Source: Microbacterium sp. zg-Y1090
Lineage (GTDB): Bacteria; Actinomycetota; Actinomycetes; Actinomycetales; Microbacteriaceae
NCBI RefSeq assembly: GCF_030246945.1
Contig: NZ_CP126742.1
Location: 2,356,001 to 2,420,000, forward strand
DNA: 64,000 bases
Direction of reading: 5' to 3'
The translations under genes and the position numbers were made by a program. Below the pieces are notes generated by a model. The model was not told where the DNA came from. It was given only the letters and a program-made list of their open reading frames with translations, and did no database searches. This document shows positions 49,052 to 57,910 of this stretch, one piece after another. Position 1 is the first letter of the stretch; the number at the start of each line of letters is the position of its first letter.

Positions 49052-49157
49052 AGCGGGTGTCGCCGCCGCGAGCGCCGGGCGGCGCACGGCAGGCACGGCA
49101 CGGGCGGCCGGCGGCAGGGAGAGCGACCGACCGCGCCGCGGCTGGCCCCGGGCGGGG

Positions 49158-50552
49158 TCAGGGGTGGACGACCAGCGGCGACGCCGCGGCGTCGGCGGGC
49201 CACACGGCATAGGCCGCGACCGCTCCCTCGCCGGTGAAGCCCACCGCGGCATGCACGGGCCCCGTGGGGTCCAGTCGGTAGACGGCCCCCGGATCCACAG
49301 CGATGCGCGTCTCGCCACCGGCGGCGACGGTGATCTCGCGTGCGGCACCGGCACCCGCCTCGGCGACCAGGGCGACGGTGACCGCTTCCCCGCCGGGGTT
49401 CGCCACCGCCAGTGTCGGCGACGGCCCTGGGGCGACAGCCAGGAGCGCAGCCCCGTCCAGCCGGGGTGCAGCGACGTGCCAGCCGAAGTCGTCCCCGTCA
49501 CCGAACCCGGTGGTCGTCCACACCGCCCCGACCACGGCTGCGCCGGCATCGACGTCCACCGTGTACGACCCCGCCGGCAGCCCGCCGAGGTCGAGCTCAA
49601 GGGGCAGTCCCGCCTCCAGCGGCACCTCTCGTGTCTCCACGTCGCGCCCGTCCGCGCGCACCGCGACGGTCGCCGTCGTCGACACCGTCGGGGACAGCAG
49701 CCTCAGGATCGTCGCCGGGTCGGACGCGCCCTCGGGGCCGGGCTCCGCGGTGACCGCCAGCCCGGGGATCACCACGCGCCGCTCGGGGGCGAGCTGAGCG
49801 CCGATCTGGTCGACGCCGCCGGCCAGCAGAGTGCGGGTGATGCTGGCCTGCAGACTGGCCTGCACCGGCGCGCCGGTCGAGACGATGTGCAGGATGGGGG
49901 CCTCTTCGCCGCGGGCGAGCGCCGCCAGCGGCACGATGCGCTGTGTGCCCGGCGCGACGACCAGCGCACCGGCCGGCGGGTTCTGCGCACCGGCTGCCCC
50001 GTAGGAGGTCACCTGCACGGTGGCGGGCACCTCACCCGGGTTGGCCAGCAGCAGCAGTCCCGACGAGCCGGTGGATGCCGCGCCTCCGACGATCCACGAT
50101 TCCAGCAGGGGCGGGGCGCAGGATGCCGCGGCGAAGCCGGAGAGGTCCTCCTCCGCCACCTCCGCGGACGATGCCGCTGCGAGGTCGGTGCGGGTCTCCC
50201 CCGCCGGCGGCGCGGCGAAGGAGGGAGGCGTGGAGCCGGCGACCTGCGGGACGACGAGGGCGGCCTCGGCGAACGGCGGCTGACCGGCGCCGGATCCGGC
50301 GACGGTCGTGGCGCCGGCGGCGAGATCGATCGCGCCGGCGATGCCCGCGTCGCGGCCGATGGCCAGCAGTCCGCCGGGGCAGGCGAGCACGGATTCGGAG
50401 GGCGCAGGGTTGGCCACGACGCTGATCGGCGCGCGATCGTGGGACGGCCAGGCGACGGCGGCGGCGGTCACGGTGCCGGCCACGAGGGCGACGGCGGCCA
50501 GCGTGCCGCCCGCGAGGCGGGCGCTGGTCGCCCAGCGGAAGGTAGTGGTCAT
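49158..50552 (-). CDS. DUF5719 exported protein
   Basis: A 464-aa protein with one N-terminal membrane/signal helix (~13-34, LAGGTLAAVALVAGTVTAAAVAW) and a long extracytoplasmic beta-rich region rich in Ala, Val, Gly and Pro (DUF5719). Two tandem beta-sandwich-like halves can be made out (ANPGEVPATVQVTSYG and ANPGGEAVTVALVAEAG), reminiscent of adhesin- or carbohydrate-binding folds. The start overlaps the stop of the large glycosyltransferase gene (ATGA). The gene pair is characteristic for the whiB2 neighbourhood of actinobacteria. Role unknown, probably in glycan assembly or attachment. Confidence 0.82.
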   Translation of the reverse strand: MTTTFRWATSARLAGGTLAAVALVAGTVTAAAVAWPSHDRAPISVVANPAPSESVLACPGGLLAIGRDAGIAGAIDLAAGATTVAGSGAGQPPFAEAALVVPQVAGSTPPSFAAPPAGETRTDLAAASSAEVAEEDLSGFAAASCAPPLLESWIVGGAASTGSSGLLLLANPGEVPATVQVTSYGAAGAQNPPAGALVVAPGTQRIVPLAALARGEEAPILHIVSTGAPVQASLQASITRTLLAGGVDQIGAQLAPERRVVIPGLAVTAEPGPEGASDPATILRLLSPTVSTTATVAVRADGRDVETREVPLEAGLPLELDLGGLPAGSYTVDVDAGAAVVGAVWTTTGFGDGDDFGWHVAAPRLDGAALLAVAPGPSPTLAVANPGGEAVTVALVAEAGAGAAREITVAAGGETRIAVDPGAVYRLDPTGPVHAAVGFTGEGAVAAYAVWPADAAASPLVVHP

Positions 50553-53395
50553 CGTCCCTCCCCGGCACGCAGTCCCACGACCCGCGGCACCCGGCGGGCA
50601 TCCCGGCGGGTCTGGGAGGTGGGGATCGCCAGCAGCAGGGCGATCGTGAGCACGACCAGCTGCCCCATCGCGATGCTCCGCGCCGTCGCGACGGTGACAG
50701 CGGACGCGTCGGCGCGGGGGGTGATCTCACCGGAGATCCGCCAGAGCGACCCCCGCGCGGTCTCCCCCACCGGCTCGAGGCGGTTGCGCTGATCCAGCGC
50801 GATCGCCGCCGTGCGGCGCAGCGACTGCGCCGCCTCGGTGGCCACGTCCGACGCCGGGGCGAGGAGCACGAAGGCGATGCCGCGCTCCGCCAGCGGTGCG
50901 ACCGGGTCGTCGGCGGCATCGGTGACGAGGTCGGCCACCAGCTCCGCCGTCTCACGGTCGGCGGCGGTCGGTGCGATCCGGGTGCTCTGCACCGTGCTCT
51001 GCCCGCCGAGGGTCTCACTCGCCCCCCACACGACCTCCGCGGCGACGGACCCGTCGTCCAGCGGCGCCAGCACGATCGTGCCGAGCGACGGCGATCCCCG
51101 TCCCTCCGCCGCCACGTACGCCGGCAGGGTGCTCGCCGACCCCTCCCGCAGCGCCGCCGCGTCACGGGTCTGCGCCGTCAGCGCCGGAACGGCGCACACC
51201 GCCAGCGCTGCCATGACGGCCGTGGCCGCCATGGCCCGCGCCGCGGAGGCGGCCGGGACGACGTCGAGGGTGACCAGGGCGGCGGCGATCACGCCGAGCC
51301 ACGCCAGGCTGAGCCCGGCGCCGGGCCAGACCACGACGGGCTGGGCGCCGGCGGTCACGGCGACCGACACGGCGACAGCGGCGAAGGCCGTCGCGATGCC
51401 GAGCGCCGCCACCGTCAGCAGGACGATGCCGGCAGGCCACCGCACCGTCAGCGGCGCGATGAGGGCGAGCACAGCGGGAAGGGCGACCAGCAGGGGCACC
51501 CACCACACCGGGCCCCCCGAGAACTGTCCCCATCCACCGGGATCGGCCGTGGGGAATCCGGCCGCCAGCAGCGCTCGGCCTGCGGCGTCGGCCGCGGCGA
51601 CCGGGCCGGCCCAGGGCACGCCGGGGTCGGCGAGCAGCCCCCACGGGTTGCCTGCGGAGAGCTGCTGCCAGACCAGCGGTGCGCTCATCGCCGCCGCCGG
51701 CACGACGAGCCAGGCGACACGCGCCGCGCCGCGGCCGCTGGCGCTCACCGCGGCGATGGCGAGCGCGATCAGCCACAGCGCGAGCAGCGCGGGCACGAGC
51801 GAGGGTGCCGCGGCGACGACGCCCGCCAGCACGAGCGAGGCGACGCCCGACGAGGCCCACGACCGATGAGCGACAGAGCCGGCGTAGAACAGCCATGGCA
51901 ACAGCAGGTGGGCGACGACGGCCGCCGGACGCGGCTGCACGAGCGCGGCGAGGAATGCCGGCGCCAGCGCCCAGGCCACGCCGCCGGTGATGCGCAGCAG
52001 CGAGCGGTCGGTCACCCGCGTCGCGGCGAACCACCCGCCCAGCACCGCTAGCGGCAGCGCGAGCACCCACAGCACGACGAGCGCCTGCGAGGGGGCGGCG
52101 GGCGACATCGTTCCGATGAGGGCGACGACGCCGGCGAACGGGTCGGCGGCCGCGACGGTGTCGAGCCCCAGCGCGCGCTGACCGTAGGCGGCATCCGCCC
52201 ACAGCTGGGTCACGGTCTCCCGCAGGGGCGCGAGGGCGCCGCCGCCCAGCACCGGCCACGCCAGCAGCGCCGGGAACGACGCGACCGACACCACGAGCGC
52301 GGCGAGCACGGCCCACGCGCCGCCGCCGCTGAAGAACCGCAGCTCGGTGCGGCGCGCGTCGGCGAGACGATCGGACTCGTCCGTGAGGGCGAGGTTGGTG
52401 CGCAGGTCAGCGCGGCCGGTCCGCAACGGCGCCAGGGCCTGCCACGACACCCGACGGGTGCGACGGATGCCGCTGCGCGCCCGGGCGACGGCGGGGATGC
52501 GCGCCATGGCGGTGACCGCCGCGGCCCATTCCGGCCAGACCTGACCCGGCTGCTTCGCGATGAGGTGCACGATGCTGCGCCACAGCGCGATCGGCAGGAT
52601 CGCCAGCCACTGCAGCGGCAGTGCGGCCGCCGGCGCATAGACGAGCCTGCGGTGCAGCTGAGCCGTGCGCGCGGAGAAGACGCGTCGCAGGCGTCGACGC
52701 GACCCGTAGACCTCCGGGAGGCCGGCTACGCCGTCGCCGGCGACGGCGACCAGCGCCGAGGGGACGAGGGTGACGCGGCCCCCGGCGAGGCGGGCGCGCA
52801 CGCCCAGATCGAGGCCCTCGTCCGCTCCCGAGAGCCCGCGGTCGAGCCCGCGCAGCTCTCGCCACAGGGCGGTGCGCACCAGGATGGCGCGGACGTCGGC
52901 GGCCAGCACGTCCTGTCCGGCATCGTGCTGCCCTTGATCGAGCTGGCCGTCGGCGAGGCCGACGGTGCGCCCGAGGGTGGTCATCGACACCCCCAGCGAG
53001 ACGATCTCGCCGCGGTCGTCCCACCGCACGAGCTTGGGTGCGGCGAACGCGACCGAGGGTGCCAGCTCGAGCGCGCCGGCGAGGCGTGCGAGGGCGGGGG
53101 GCTCGGGTGCGGTGTCCTGCGCGAGCAGCCACACCGCGTCGCCCTGCACGCGGTGCGTGGCCAGCGCAGCGGCCTCCGCGTAGCGGGTCGTGCGCGGGGC
53201 TGAGATCACACCCTCGGCGCGCGAGTCCGCCGCGATCTGGCGCAGGTTGTCGTCTTCCCCGCAGAGCACGATCGTGAGGGCGTCGACGGGGCGCGTCTGC
53301 GCGTCGAGGGCCGCGAGCGTGCGCCGCAGGTGGAACGCGGCGGGAGTGCGACCGTCGGGGCGCACGACGAGGATGGCGTGAACTCGGGCGGGCAT
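50549..53395 (-). CDS. large membrane glycosyltransferase, N-terminal GT2 domain
   Basis: A 948-aa protein. Residues ~1-250 form a GT2-type Rossmann fold (ARVHAILVVRPDGRTPAAFHLRRTLAALDAQTRPVDALTIV; acceptor-side GLDRGLSGADEGLDLGVRARLAGGRVTLVP). The nucleotide-site DxD is weak: QDTAPEPPALARL. Then a basic linker (~255-350) and ten or more membrane segments to ~730, an extracytoplasmic domain (~735-900) and a last helix. Such GT2-polytopic fusions make or flip lipid-linked wall sugars. Next to whiB2 and the DUF5719 gene; donor and product unknown. Confidence 0.82.
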   Translation of the reverse strand: MPARVHAILVVRPDGRTPAAFHLRRTLAALDAQTRPVDALTIVLCGEDDNLRQIAADSRAEGVISAPRTTRYAEAAALATHRVQGDAVWLLAQDTAPEPPALARLAGALELAPSVAFAAPKLVRWDDRGEIVSLGVSMTTLGRTVGLADGQLDQGQHDAGQDVLAADVRAILVRTALWRELRGLDRGLSGADEGLDLGVRARLAGGRVTLVPSALVAVAGDGVAGLPEVYGSRRRLRRVFSARTAQLHRRLVYAPAAALPLQWLAILPIALWRSIVHLIAKQPGQVWPEWAAAVTAMARIPAVARARSGIRRTRRVSWQALAPLRTGRADLRTNLALTDESDRLADARRTELRFFSGGGAWAVLAALVVSVASFPALLAWPVLGGGALAPLRETVTQLWADAAYGQRALGLDTVAAADPFAGVVALIGTMSPAAPSQALVVLWVLALPLAVLGGWFAATRVTDRSLLRITGGVAWALAPAFLAALVQPRPAAVVAHLLLPWLFYAGSVAHRSWASSGVASLVLAGVVAAAPSLVPALLALWLIALAIAAVSASGRGAARVAWLVVPAAAMSAPLVWQQLSAGNPWGLLADPGVPWAGPVAAADAAGRALLAAGFPTADPGGWGQFSGGPVWWVPLLVALPAVLALIAPLTVRWPAGIVLLTVAALGIATAFAAVAVSVAVTAGAQPVVVWPGAGLSLAWLGVIAAALVTLDVVPAASAARAMAATAVMAALAVCAVPALTAQTRDAAALREGSASTLPAYVAAEGRGSPSLGTIVLAPLDDGSVAAEVVWGASETLGGQSTVQSTRIAPTAADRETAELVADLVTDAADDPVAPLAERGIAFVLLAPASDVATEAAQSLRRTAAIALDQRNRLEPVGETARGSLWRISGEITPRADASAVTVATARSIAMGQLVVLTIALLLAIPTSQTRRDARRVPRVVGLRAGEGR

Positions 53396-53462
53396 GACGG
53401 AGAAAGCCTATGCGCGTGTCACCGGCATGCCGGTGCGCCGCGCGCAGGTCGGACGGATCGGC

Positions 53463-53789
53463 TCAGGAGGCCTGTCGCTTGAGCTTGCGACGTTCGCGCT
53501 CGCTCAGCCCGCCCCAGATCCCGAACCGCTCGTCATTGTGCAGCGCGTACTCCAGGCACTCGGTGCGCACGTCGCACGAGGCGCAGATGCGCTTGGCGTC
53601 GCGGGTCGAGCCGCCCTTCTCGGGGAAGAACGCCTCGGGGTCGGTCTGCGAGCACAGGGCGTCGGTCTGCCACGCGAGGGCGCCGTCGTCGTCTGCCTCG
53701 ACCGCACGGCGCACACCGGGCACACCGAGCTGCACCGGGTCGACGAACCAGTTGTCGGGAACGCCCGAGCGATACTGCGAACCAGTCAT
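53463..53789 (-). CDS. whiB2: WhiB-family regulator WhiB2 (WhmD-type)
   Basis: A 108-aa Wbl protein: cluster cysteines C46, C69, C72, C78, beta-turn GIWGG (90-94) and basic tail SERERRKLKRQ. The 40-residue N-terminal extension and position beside DUF3499/metallopeptidase genes identify WhiB2, which controls septation with WhiA in mycobacteria and streptomycetes. GGCGGGGGACGAG precedes the ATG. Its promoter is one of the best sigma-A-type matches in the window. Confidence 0.94.
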   Translation of the reverse strand: MTGSQYRSGVPDNWFVDPVQLGVPGVRRAVEADDDGALAWQTDALCSQTDPEAFFPEKGGSTRDAKRICASCDVRTECLEYALHNDERFGIWGGLSERERRKLKRQAS

Positions 53790-53835
53790 CTCGTCCCCCG
53801 CCTGCCGAATCCGTGCACCGTGTGTGCTGACACCT

Positions 53836-53865
53836 AATTACACCGGTGTGATTCGCTGCGGTCAA
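53836..53865 (-). promoter_or_regulatory. whiB2 promoter with palindromic operator
   Basis: On the minus strand: TTGACC (53865-53860), 17-nt spacer, TGTAAT (53842-53837); leader about 45 nt. An 18-bp near-palindrome, AATTACACCGGTGTGATT (53836-53853, 8 of 9 pairs), covers the -10 and the lower spacer. Confidence 0.7.
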
Positions 53866-53954
53866 GTCGCAGATCGTAAACCCTCAACCGTCGCTTCAAT
53901 CTTCTTGCGACTCCTCGGCGTGTCGCCTCGGCGTGTCGCGAATCCGATCCGGCG

Positions 53955-55094
53955 TCAACGGGACCCGGGTTGGGCGATGAAGACCTCGCCGTCGCCGGAG
54001 AGGAGCAGCGTGCGCTCGGCGGTGTCGGCGAAGACGGCGTGAGCCGGCTGCAGGCGATGGGATTCCCCTGCAGCGCCCGATACCGTCACCTCGCCGCTGA
54101 CCACGAGGGCGATGGCCGGCGGACGCACGTCCACACGCGTGGACCCCTGGACGGCCACACGAAGCACCGCGAAGTCGGGGATGCCGACGTCGTACCGACC
54201 ATCGGCGGGCACGAGGACGGGGACGGGCGCGGGGGTGGTGTCGACGACCCGCATCAGCTCGGGCACGTCGATGTGCTTCGGGGTGAGACCGCCGCGCAGC
54301 ACGTTGTCGCTGGCCGCCATCACCTCCACCCCCAGTCCGTCCTGATAGGAGTGGAGCACGCCGGCGGGGGCGAACAGCGCCTCGCCGCGGCGCAGTTCGA
54401 CGACATTCATCAGCACCGCGACGACCACCCCGGCGTCTCCGGGGAACTCGTCGGCGATGCGGCGGTACACGGCCAGTTCCGGCGCGAAGCCGGGCACCTC
54501 GGTGGTGCGCACGGCGGCGCAGACGTCGTCGACCGTCTCCTGCGCCCCCGCGGTGAGCAGCCACTCCAGCGTCCCCCGCAGCGCCTCTCCATCGTCGGCC
54601 GAGCTGTCGAGGTGCGCCATCAGCGCCGCGATGCCGGGACGGTCGCCGAGCGCCGCGAGCAGCGTGCGGGTCTGCGCGAGGGGCCGCAGCCCGACGAGCG
54701 CGCGGAACACGTCGCTGAGCGCGACGATGATCTCCGGCTTGTGGTTGTCGTCGCGGTAGGTGCGCTCAGCGGCATCCCTCGGAACACCGGATGCCTCTTC
54801 ACGACCGAACCCCGCGCCGGCCTGCTCCTTCGAAGGGTGGACCTGGATCGACAGCGACGAGCCGGCAGCCAGCAGCTTCATCAGGAACGGAAGCGGGGCT
54901 TCGCCGTGCGCCCGCAGCCATTGGTCGAGCGTGCGGCCGGAGCCGTCGACCACGGTGCTGGGGCTGCCGGCGTGGTCGCCGTACCAGATCTCCGCCTCCG
55001 GGGCACCGGTGGGCGGCCGGCCGGTCAGGTCGGGCAGGAGCGTGGGCGACCCCCAGGCGTAGTCGCGGGGGCTGTTGAAGATCGGGACCAGCAC
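53955..55094 (-). CDS. manA: mannose-6-phosphate isomerase, class I
   Basis: A 379-aa type I phosphomannose isomerase interconverting fructose-6-P and mannose-6-P, the entry to GDP-mannose. Zinc ligands lie in SIQVHPSKEQAG, DDNHKPEIIVAL and the later GVLHSYQDGLGVEVMAASDNVLRGGLTPK. The C-terminal cupin half is complete. Start is GTG 55094, exactly 6 nt after TAGGCT. It would feed the mannosyl- and other wall-glycan transferases nearby and diverges from the glycan cluster with 63 bp between starts. Confidence 0.93.
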   Translation of the reverse strand: MLVPIFNSPRDYAWGSPTLLPDLTGRPPTGAPEAEIWYGDHAGSPSTVVDGSGRTLDQWLRAHGEAPLPFLMKLLAAGSSLSIQVHPSKEQAGAGFGREEASGVPRDAAERTYRDDNHKPEIIVALSDVFRALVGLRPLAQTRTLLAALGDRPGIAALMAHLDSSADDGEALRGTLEWLLTAGAQETVDDVCAAVRTTEVPGFAPELAVYRRIADEFPGDAGVVVAVLMNVVELRRGEALFAPAGVLHSYQDGLGVEVMAASDNVLRGGLTPKHIDVPELMRVVDTTPAPVPVLVPADGRYDVGIPDFAVLRVAVQGSTRVDVRPPAIALVVSGEVTVSGAAGESHRLQPAHAVFADTAERTLLLSGDGEVFIAQPGSR

Positions 55095-55100
55095 GGCGCC

Positions 55101-55106
55101 AGCCTA
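55101..55106 (-). promoter_or_regulatory. -10 box of manA (leaderless GTG)
   Basis: TAGGCT on the minus strand, 6 nt before the GTG start. Confidence 0.5.
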
Positions 55107-55142
55107 CGCGCGCGCCCGCGCTGCACGCGAAGTGGCGAGCGG

Positions 55143-55148
55143 TAGCCT
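55143..55148 (+). promoter_or_regulatory. -10 box of the glycan cluster
   Basis: TAGCCT, 9 nt before the ATG of the first O-antigen-ligase-like gene. With the manA box it makes a compact divergent promoter region of about 60 bp. Confidence 0.45.
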
Positions 55149-55157
55149 GAACACACC

Positions 55158-56561
55158 ATGGCCGTCCACACCACGCATCCGGTCGCCGCGCCCCCGGCGG
55201 CCCCTGCGCGTGAGCGGACCGGGGTGCTGCTGGTGCGGGCGTGGGCGGTGCTCGTGCTGCTGACCACGATCTGCGGCACCGCTCTGGTGCTGGCCTTCGG
55301 CGAGACCGTCGCCGCCGTGATCGGGGTGGCCACGGTCGTCGTGTCGGCCGCGGTCTGGGTCGTGGCGCGGCCCATCGTGCAGTGGCGACGCCTCCCCTGG
55401 TTCGCCCTGGCCTACGTCGCCTTCGCGGCGCTGTCGCTGCTGTGGACCGCCTGGCCGGAGACCACCGCGCTCACGCTGGCGCTCCTCGCGGTGACGACCT
55501 TCCAGGCGCTCTTCGTCGGCGCGATCCTCACGTGGCCCGAACTGGTGCGCGCCCTGTCGACGGCGTTCAAGTGGGTCGTGGTCCTCTCGCTCGCGTTCGA
55601 ATTGTGGGTGTCGCTGTTCGTGGGCGGCCCGGTCCTTCCGCGGTTCGTGATCCCGCTGACTCCCGCACCCGACCCGATCGTCTACTGGTCGCGCGACAAC
55701 CTGTTCGACGGCGGCCGCATCCAGGGCATCTTCGGCAGTGCCAACCCGCTCGCGTACGCCGCCCTGTTCGCGATCATCGTGTTCGCCGTGCGCTACGCCG
55801 CCCGCGTGCCGCACCGCGCCCTCCTCTGGGGGTGGATCGCCGCCGCGGCGTTCCTGTTCCTGCGCGCCGACTCCGCCACCGCCTACCTGGCGGCGCTCAT
55901 GGTCGTCGTGGTGCTCATCACGGTGCTGATCATGCGCACCACCCGTCGCCCCGGCGAGCGCACCCGGTACTACATCGTGTACGCGGCCGTCGCCCTGGGC
56001 GGCCTGGCCGCCGCCTGGCTGCTGCGGGATGTGGTGTTCGGGCTGCTGGGCCGCACCGCCGACCTCACCGGCCGCGAGGGCATCTGGCAGAGCGTGCTCG
56101 AGCGCGCCGCGGAGCGCCCCGTCGCGGGATGGGGCTTCGCCTCGCCCTGGCTCCCCTGGGATCCGGCGTTCGACGGGTGGATCATCGACCACGGCGTCTC
56201 GGTGCTGCAGGCCCACAACATGTGGATCGACGTCTTCATGCAACTGGGCGTGATCGGCGTCGTGCTCTTGGCGACGACCTACCTGGCGTTCATCTGGCGG
56301 TCCTGGTTCTTCGCCGTGGACCGGCCCCGCTGGGATCTGCGCGCCGACCGCCCCTACTCGCCGCTCACGCTGCTGCCGACGCTGACCGGCGCTGTGCTGC
56401 TGGTGCAGGGGTTGGCCGAGTCCGGTCCGCTGGTGCTGTGGGGCTGGATGGCGGTGGTGCTGTTCGCCTTCAAGGTCAAGCAGGCGCCGCTGGTCGGCGT
56501 CGGTCCCGCCGAGCAGACGTTCGCGCACGAGCGCGGCGACCTGCCGCCGCGGGCGGCATGA
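55158..56561 (+). CDS. O-antigen ligase/polymerase-like membrane protein (Wzy/WaaL superfamily), copy 1
   Basis: A 467-aa polytopic protein with about eleven membrane helices. Between the central and last helices lies the large extracytoplasmic loop typical for Wzy_C proteins, with RTADLTGREGIWQSVLERAAERPVAGWGFASPW: the GR-x-x-W and PxxGxG motifs that bind the lipid-linked donor, then QAHNMWIDVFMQLGVIGV with the conserved His-Asn. Expected role: polymerise or ligate a lipid-linked glycan outside the membrane. The stop overlaps the next gene's start (ATGA). Confidence 0.85.
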   Translation: MAVHTTHPVAAPPAAPARERTGVLLVRAWAVLVLLTTICGTALVLAFGETVAAVIGVATVVVSAAVWVVARPIVQWRRLPWFALAYVAFAALSLLWTAWPETTALTLALLAVTTFQALFVGAILTWPELVRALSTAFKWVVVLSLAFELWVSLFVGGPVLPRFVIPLTPAPDPIVYWSRDNLFDGGRIQGIFGSANPLAYAALFAIIVFAVRYAARVPHRALLWGWIAAAAFLFLRADSATAYLAALMVVVVLITVLIMRTTRRPGERTRYYIVYAAVALGGLAAAWLLRDVVFGLLGRTADLTGREGIWQSVLERAAERPVAGWGFASPWLPWDPAFDGWIIDHGVSVLQAHNMWIDVFMQLGVIGVVLLATTYLAFIWRSWFFAVDRPRWDLRADRPYSPLTLLPTLTGAVLLVQGLAESGPLVLWGWMAVVLFAFKVKQAPLVGVGPAEQTFAHERGDLPPRAA

Positions 56562-57898
56562 CCGGCCTCATCCCGCTCGCCGGCGGGCGAGGACCGGCGG
56601 GACTGCTGGCATCGGCCGCGATGGCCAGCGCCTACACCCACGCCGCGCTCGGGGCCGTGTTCGCCGGCTATGTGATCGAGCGGCTCTCCGGCCGCGTGAC
56701 CTACCTCACGATCATCGGGGGGCTCTGCATCGTGGGGGCGGCGATCCTCGCCGCGCGTCGCCGCGAGCTCTCCGCGCTGCGCCTGGCGCCCACCACCCTG
56801 ATCGTCTTCCTCCTGTGGCTGCTGGCGAGCGTGTCGTGGAGCCAGGATGCCGCCGGCACGATCGCGGCATGGCTCGGTATGACGGGACTGGCGTTCATCG
56901 CCGTCGTCATCGGCCATGTGCGCGACACCCTCCAGACCGCCCGCGCCCTGGGCGATGTGATGCGCGTGCTGCTGACGGTGTCGCTGGCGCTCGAGATCCT
57001 CTCCGGCATCCTGCTCGACATGCCCCTGAACTTCATCGGCGTCGAGGGGAACATCGCCCAGCTGGGACCGATCGAGGGCATTTTCGGCACCCGCAACTCG
57101 CTCGGGTTCGTCGCGGTGCTGGCCCTCATCACCTTCCTGGTGGAGTACCGCACCCTTTCGGTGCGACCGGGGGTGTCGCTGTACTCCGCCGTGCTGGCCG
57201 GCTCGCTGGCGGCGCTGTCGGACTCCCCCACCGTGCTCGTGCTGGCGGTCGCCGTGGCCACCGCCACCGGCGCGCTCGCCGTCGTGCGGCACACCCCCGC
57301 CGCGCGGCGCCTCTCGGTGCAGTGGGCCTTCGGTGCCGCGCTCGCTCTCGGACTCGTCGTGGCCTACCTCGGGCGGCACACGATCATCGCCTGGATCGGT
57401 GCCGCTCGCGACTTCTCGACCCGCTCCGACCTGTGGGCGCAGATCGTGGTGTTCGTGCGGGCGCGGCCCATCCAGGGGTGGGGCTGGACCGGCGCGTGGA
57501 CCGACGACTTCCCGTTCGGCACCATCAACTACATCCTGCGCGAGGGTCACCTTTCGGCGCTGAACGCCTATTTCGACGTGCTCCTCCAGGTCGGCTGGGT
57601 GGGGCTGGTGCTGTTCGCCGTGTTCGCGGGACTCGCCTTCGTGCGCTCCTGGGTCGTCGCCGGCGAGCGGCGATCGATCGTCTACGCCTGGACACCGCTG
57701 ATCCTCGTGGCGCTTCTGGTCGACTCGGTGTTCGAGAGCTTCACCCTCTCCGGCTACGGCTGGCTGATGCTCGCGCTGTGTGCGCTGCGGGCCGGACAGT
57801 CCCGCTCATGGCGCGAACGCATCGACGAGGCGTCCGCAGGAACCGACCTCCCCCCGGCGGTGGACCTCCCAGACGGCTCCCGGGGCGGGGCGGGGTAG
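56558..57898 (+). CDS. O-antigen ligase/polymerase-like membrane protein, copy 2
   Basis: A 446-aa paralogue of the preceding protein with the same topology. Donor-loop motifs: ARDFSTRSDLWAQIVVFVRARPIQGWGWTGAW (SRSDLW for GREGIW) and HLSALNAYFDVLLQVGWVGLV, where the His-Asn of copy 1 is replaced by Leu-Asn after an upstream His. Both share 'GIFGSANPLAYAA'/'GIFGTRNSLGFVA'-type segments near the middle, so they arose by tandem duplication and then diverged. [15 protein letters not shown] coupled to copy 1. Confidence 0.85.
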   Translation: MTGLIPLAGGRGPAGLLASAAMASAYTHAALGAVFAGYVIERLSGRVTYLTIIGGLCIVGAAILAARRRELSALRLAPTTLIVFLLWLLASVSWSQDAAGTIAAWLGMTGLAFIAVVIGHVRDTLQTARALGDVMRVLLTVSLALEILSGILLDMPLNFIGVEGNIAQLGPIEGIFGTRNSLGFVAVLALITFLVEYRTLSVRPGVSLYSAVLAGSLAALSDSPTVLVLAVAVATATGALAVVRHTPAARRLSVQWAFGAALALGLVVAYLGRHTIIAWIGAARDFSTRSDLWAQIVVFVRARPIQGWGWTGAWTDDFPFGTINYILREGHLSALNAYFDVLLQVGWVGLVLFAVFAGLAFVRSWVVAGERRSIVYAWTPLILVALLVDSVFESFTLSGYGWLMLALCALRAGQSRSWRERIDEASAGTDLPPAVDLPDGSRGGAG

Positions 57899-57901
57899 GA
57901 T
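57896..57901 (+). promoter_or_regulatory. internal -10 box before glfT1-like gene
   Basis: TAGGAT whose first three bases are the stop codon of the preceding gene; 9 nt to the ATG at 57911. The transferase genes could be transcribed separately from the two ligase-like genes. Confidence 0.4.
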
Positions 57902-57910
57902 CGACGCGCC

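Noticed and set aside
46550..49052. Frames running through the repeat region and opposite ahcY
   Set aside because: They translate the palindromes into repeated peptides and then antisense ahcY; no ribosome site and no homology pattern.
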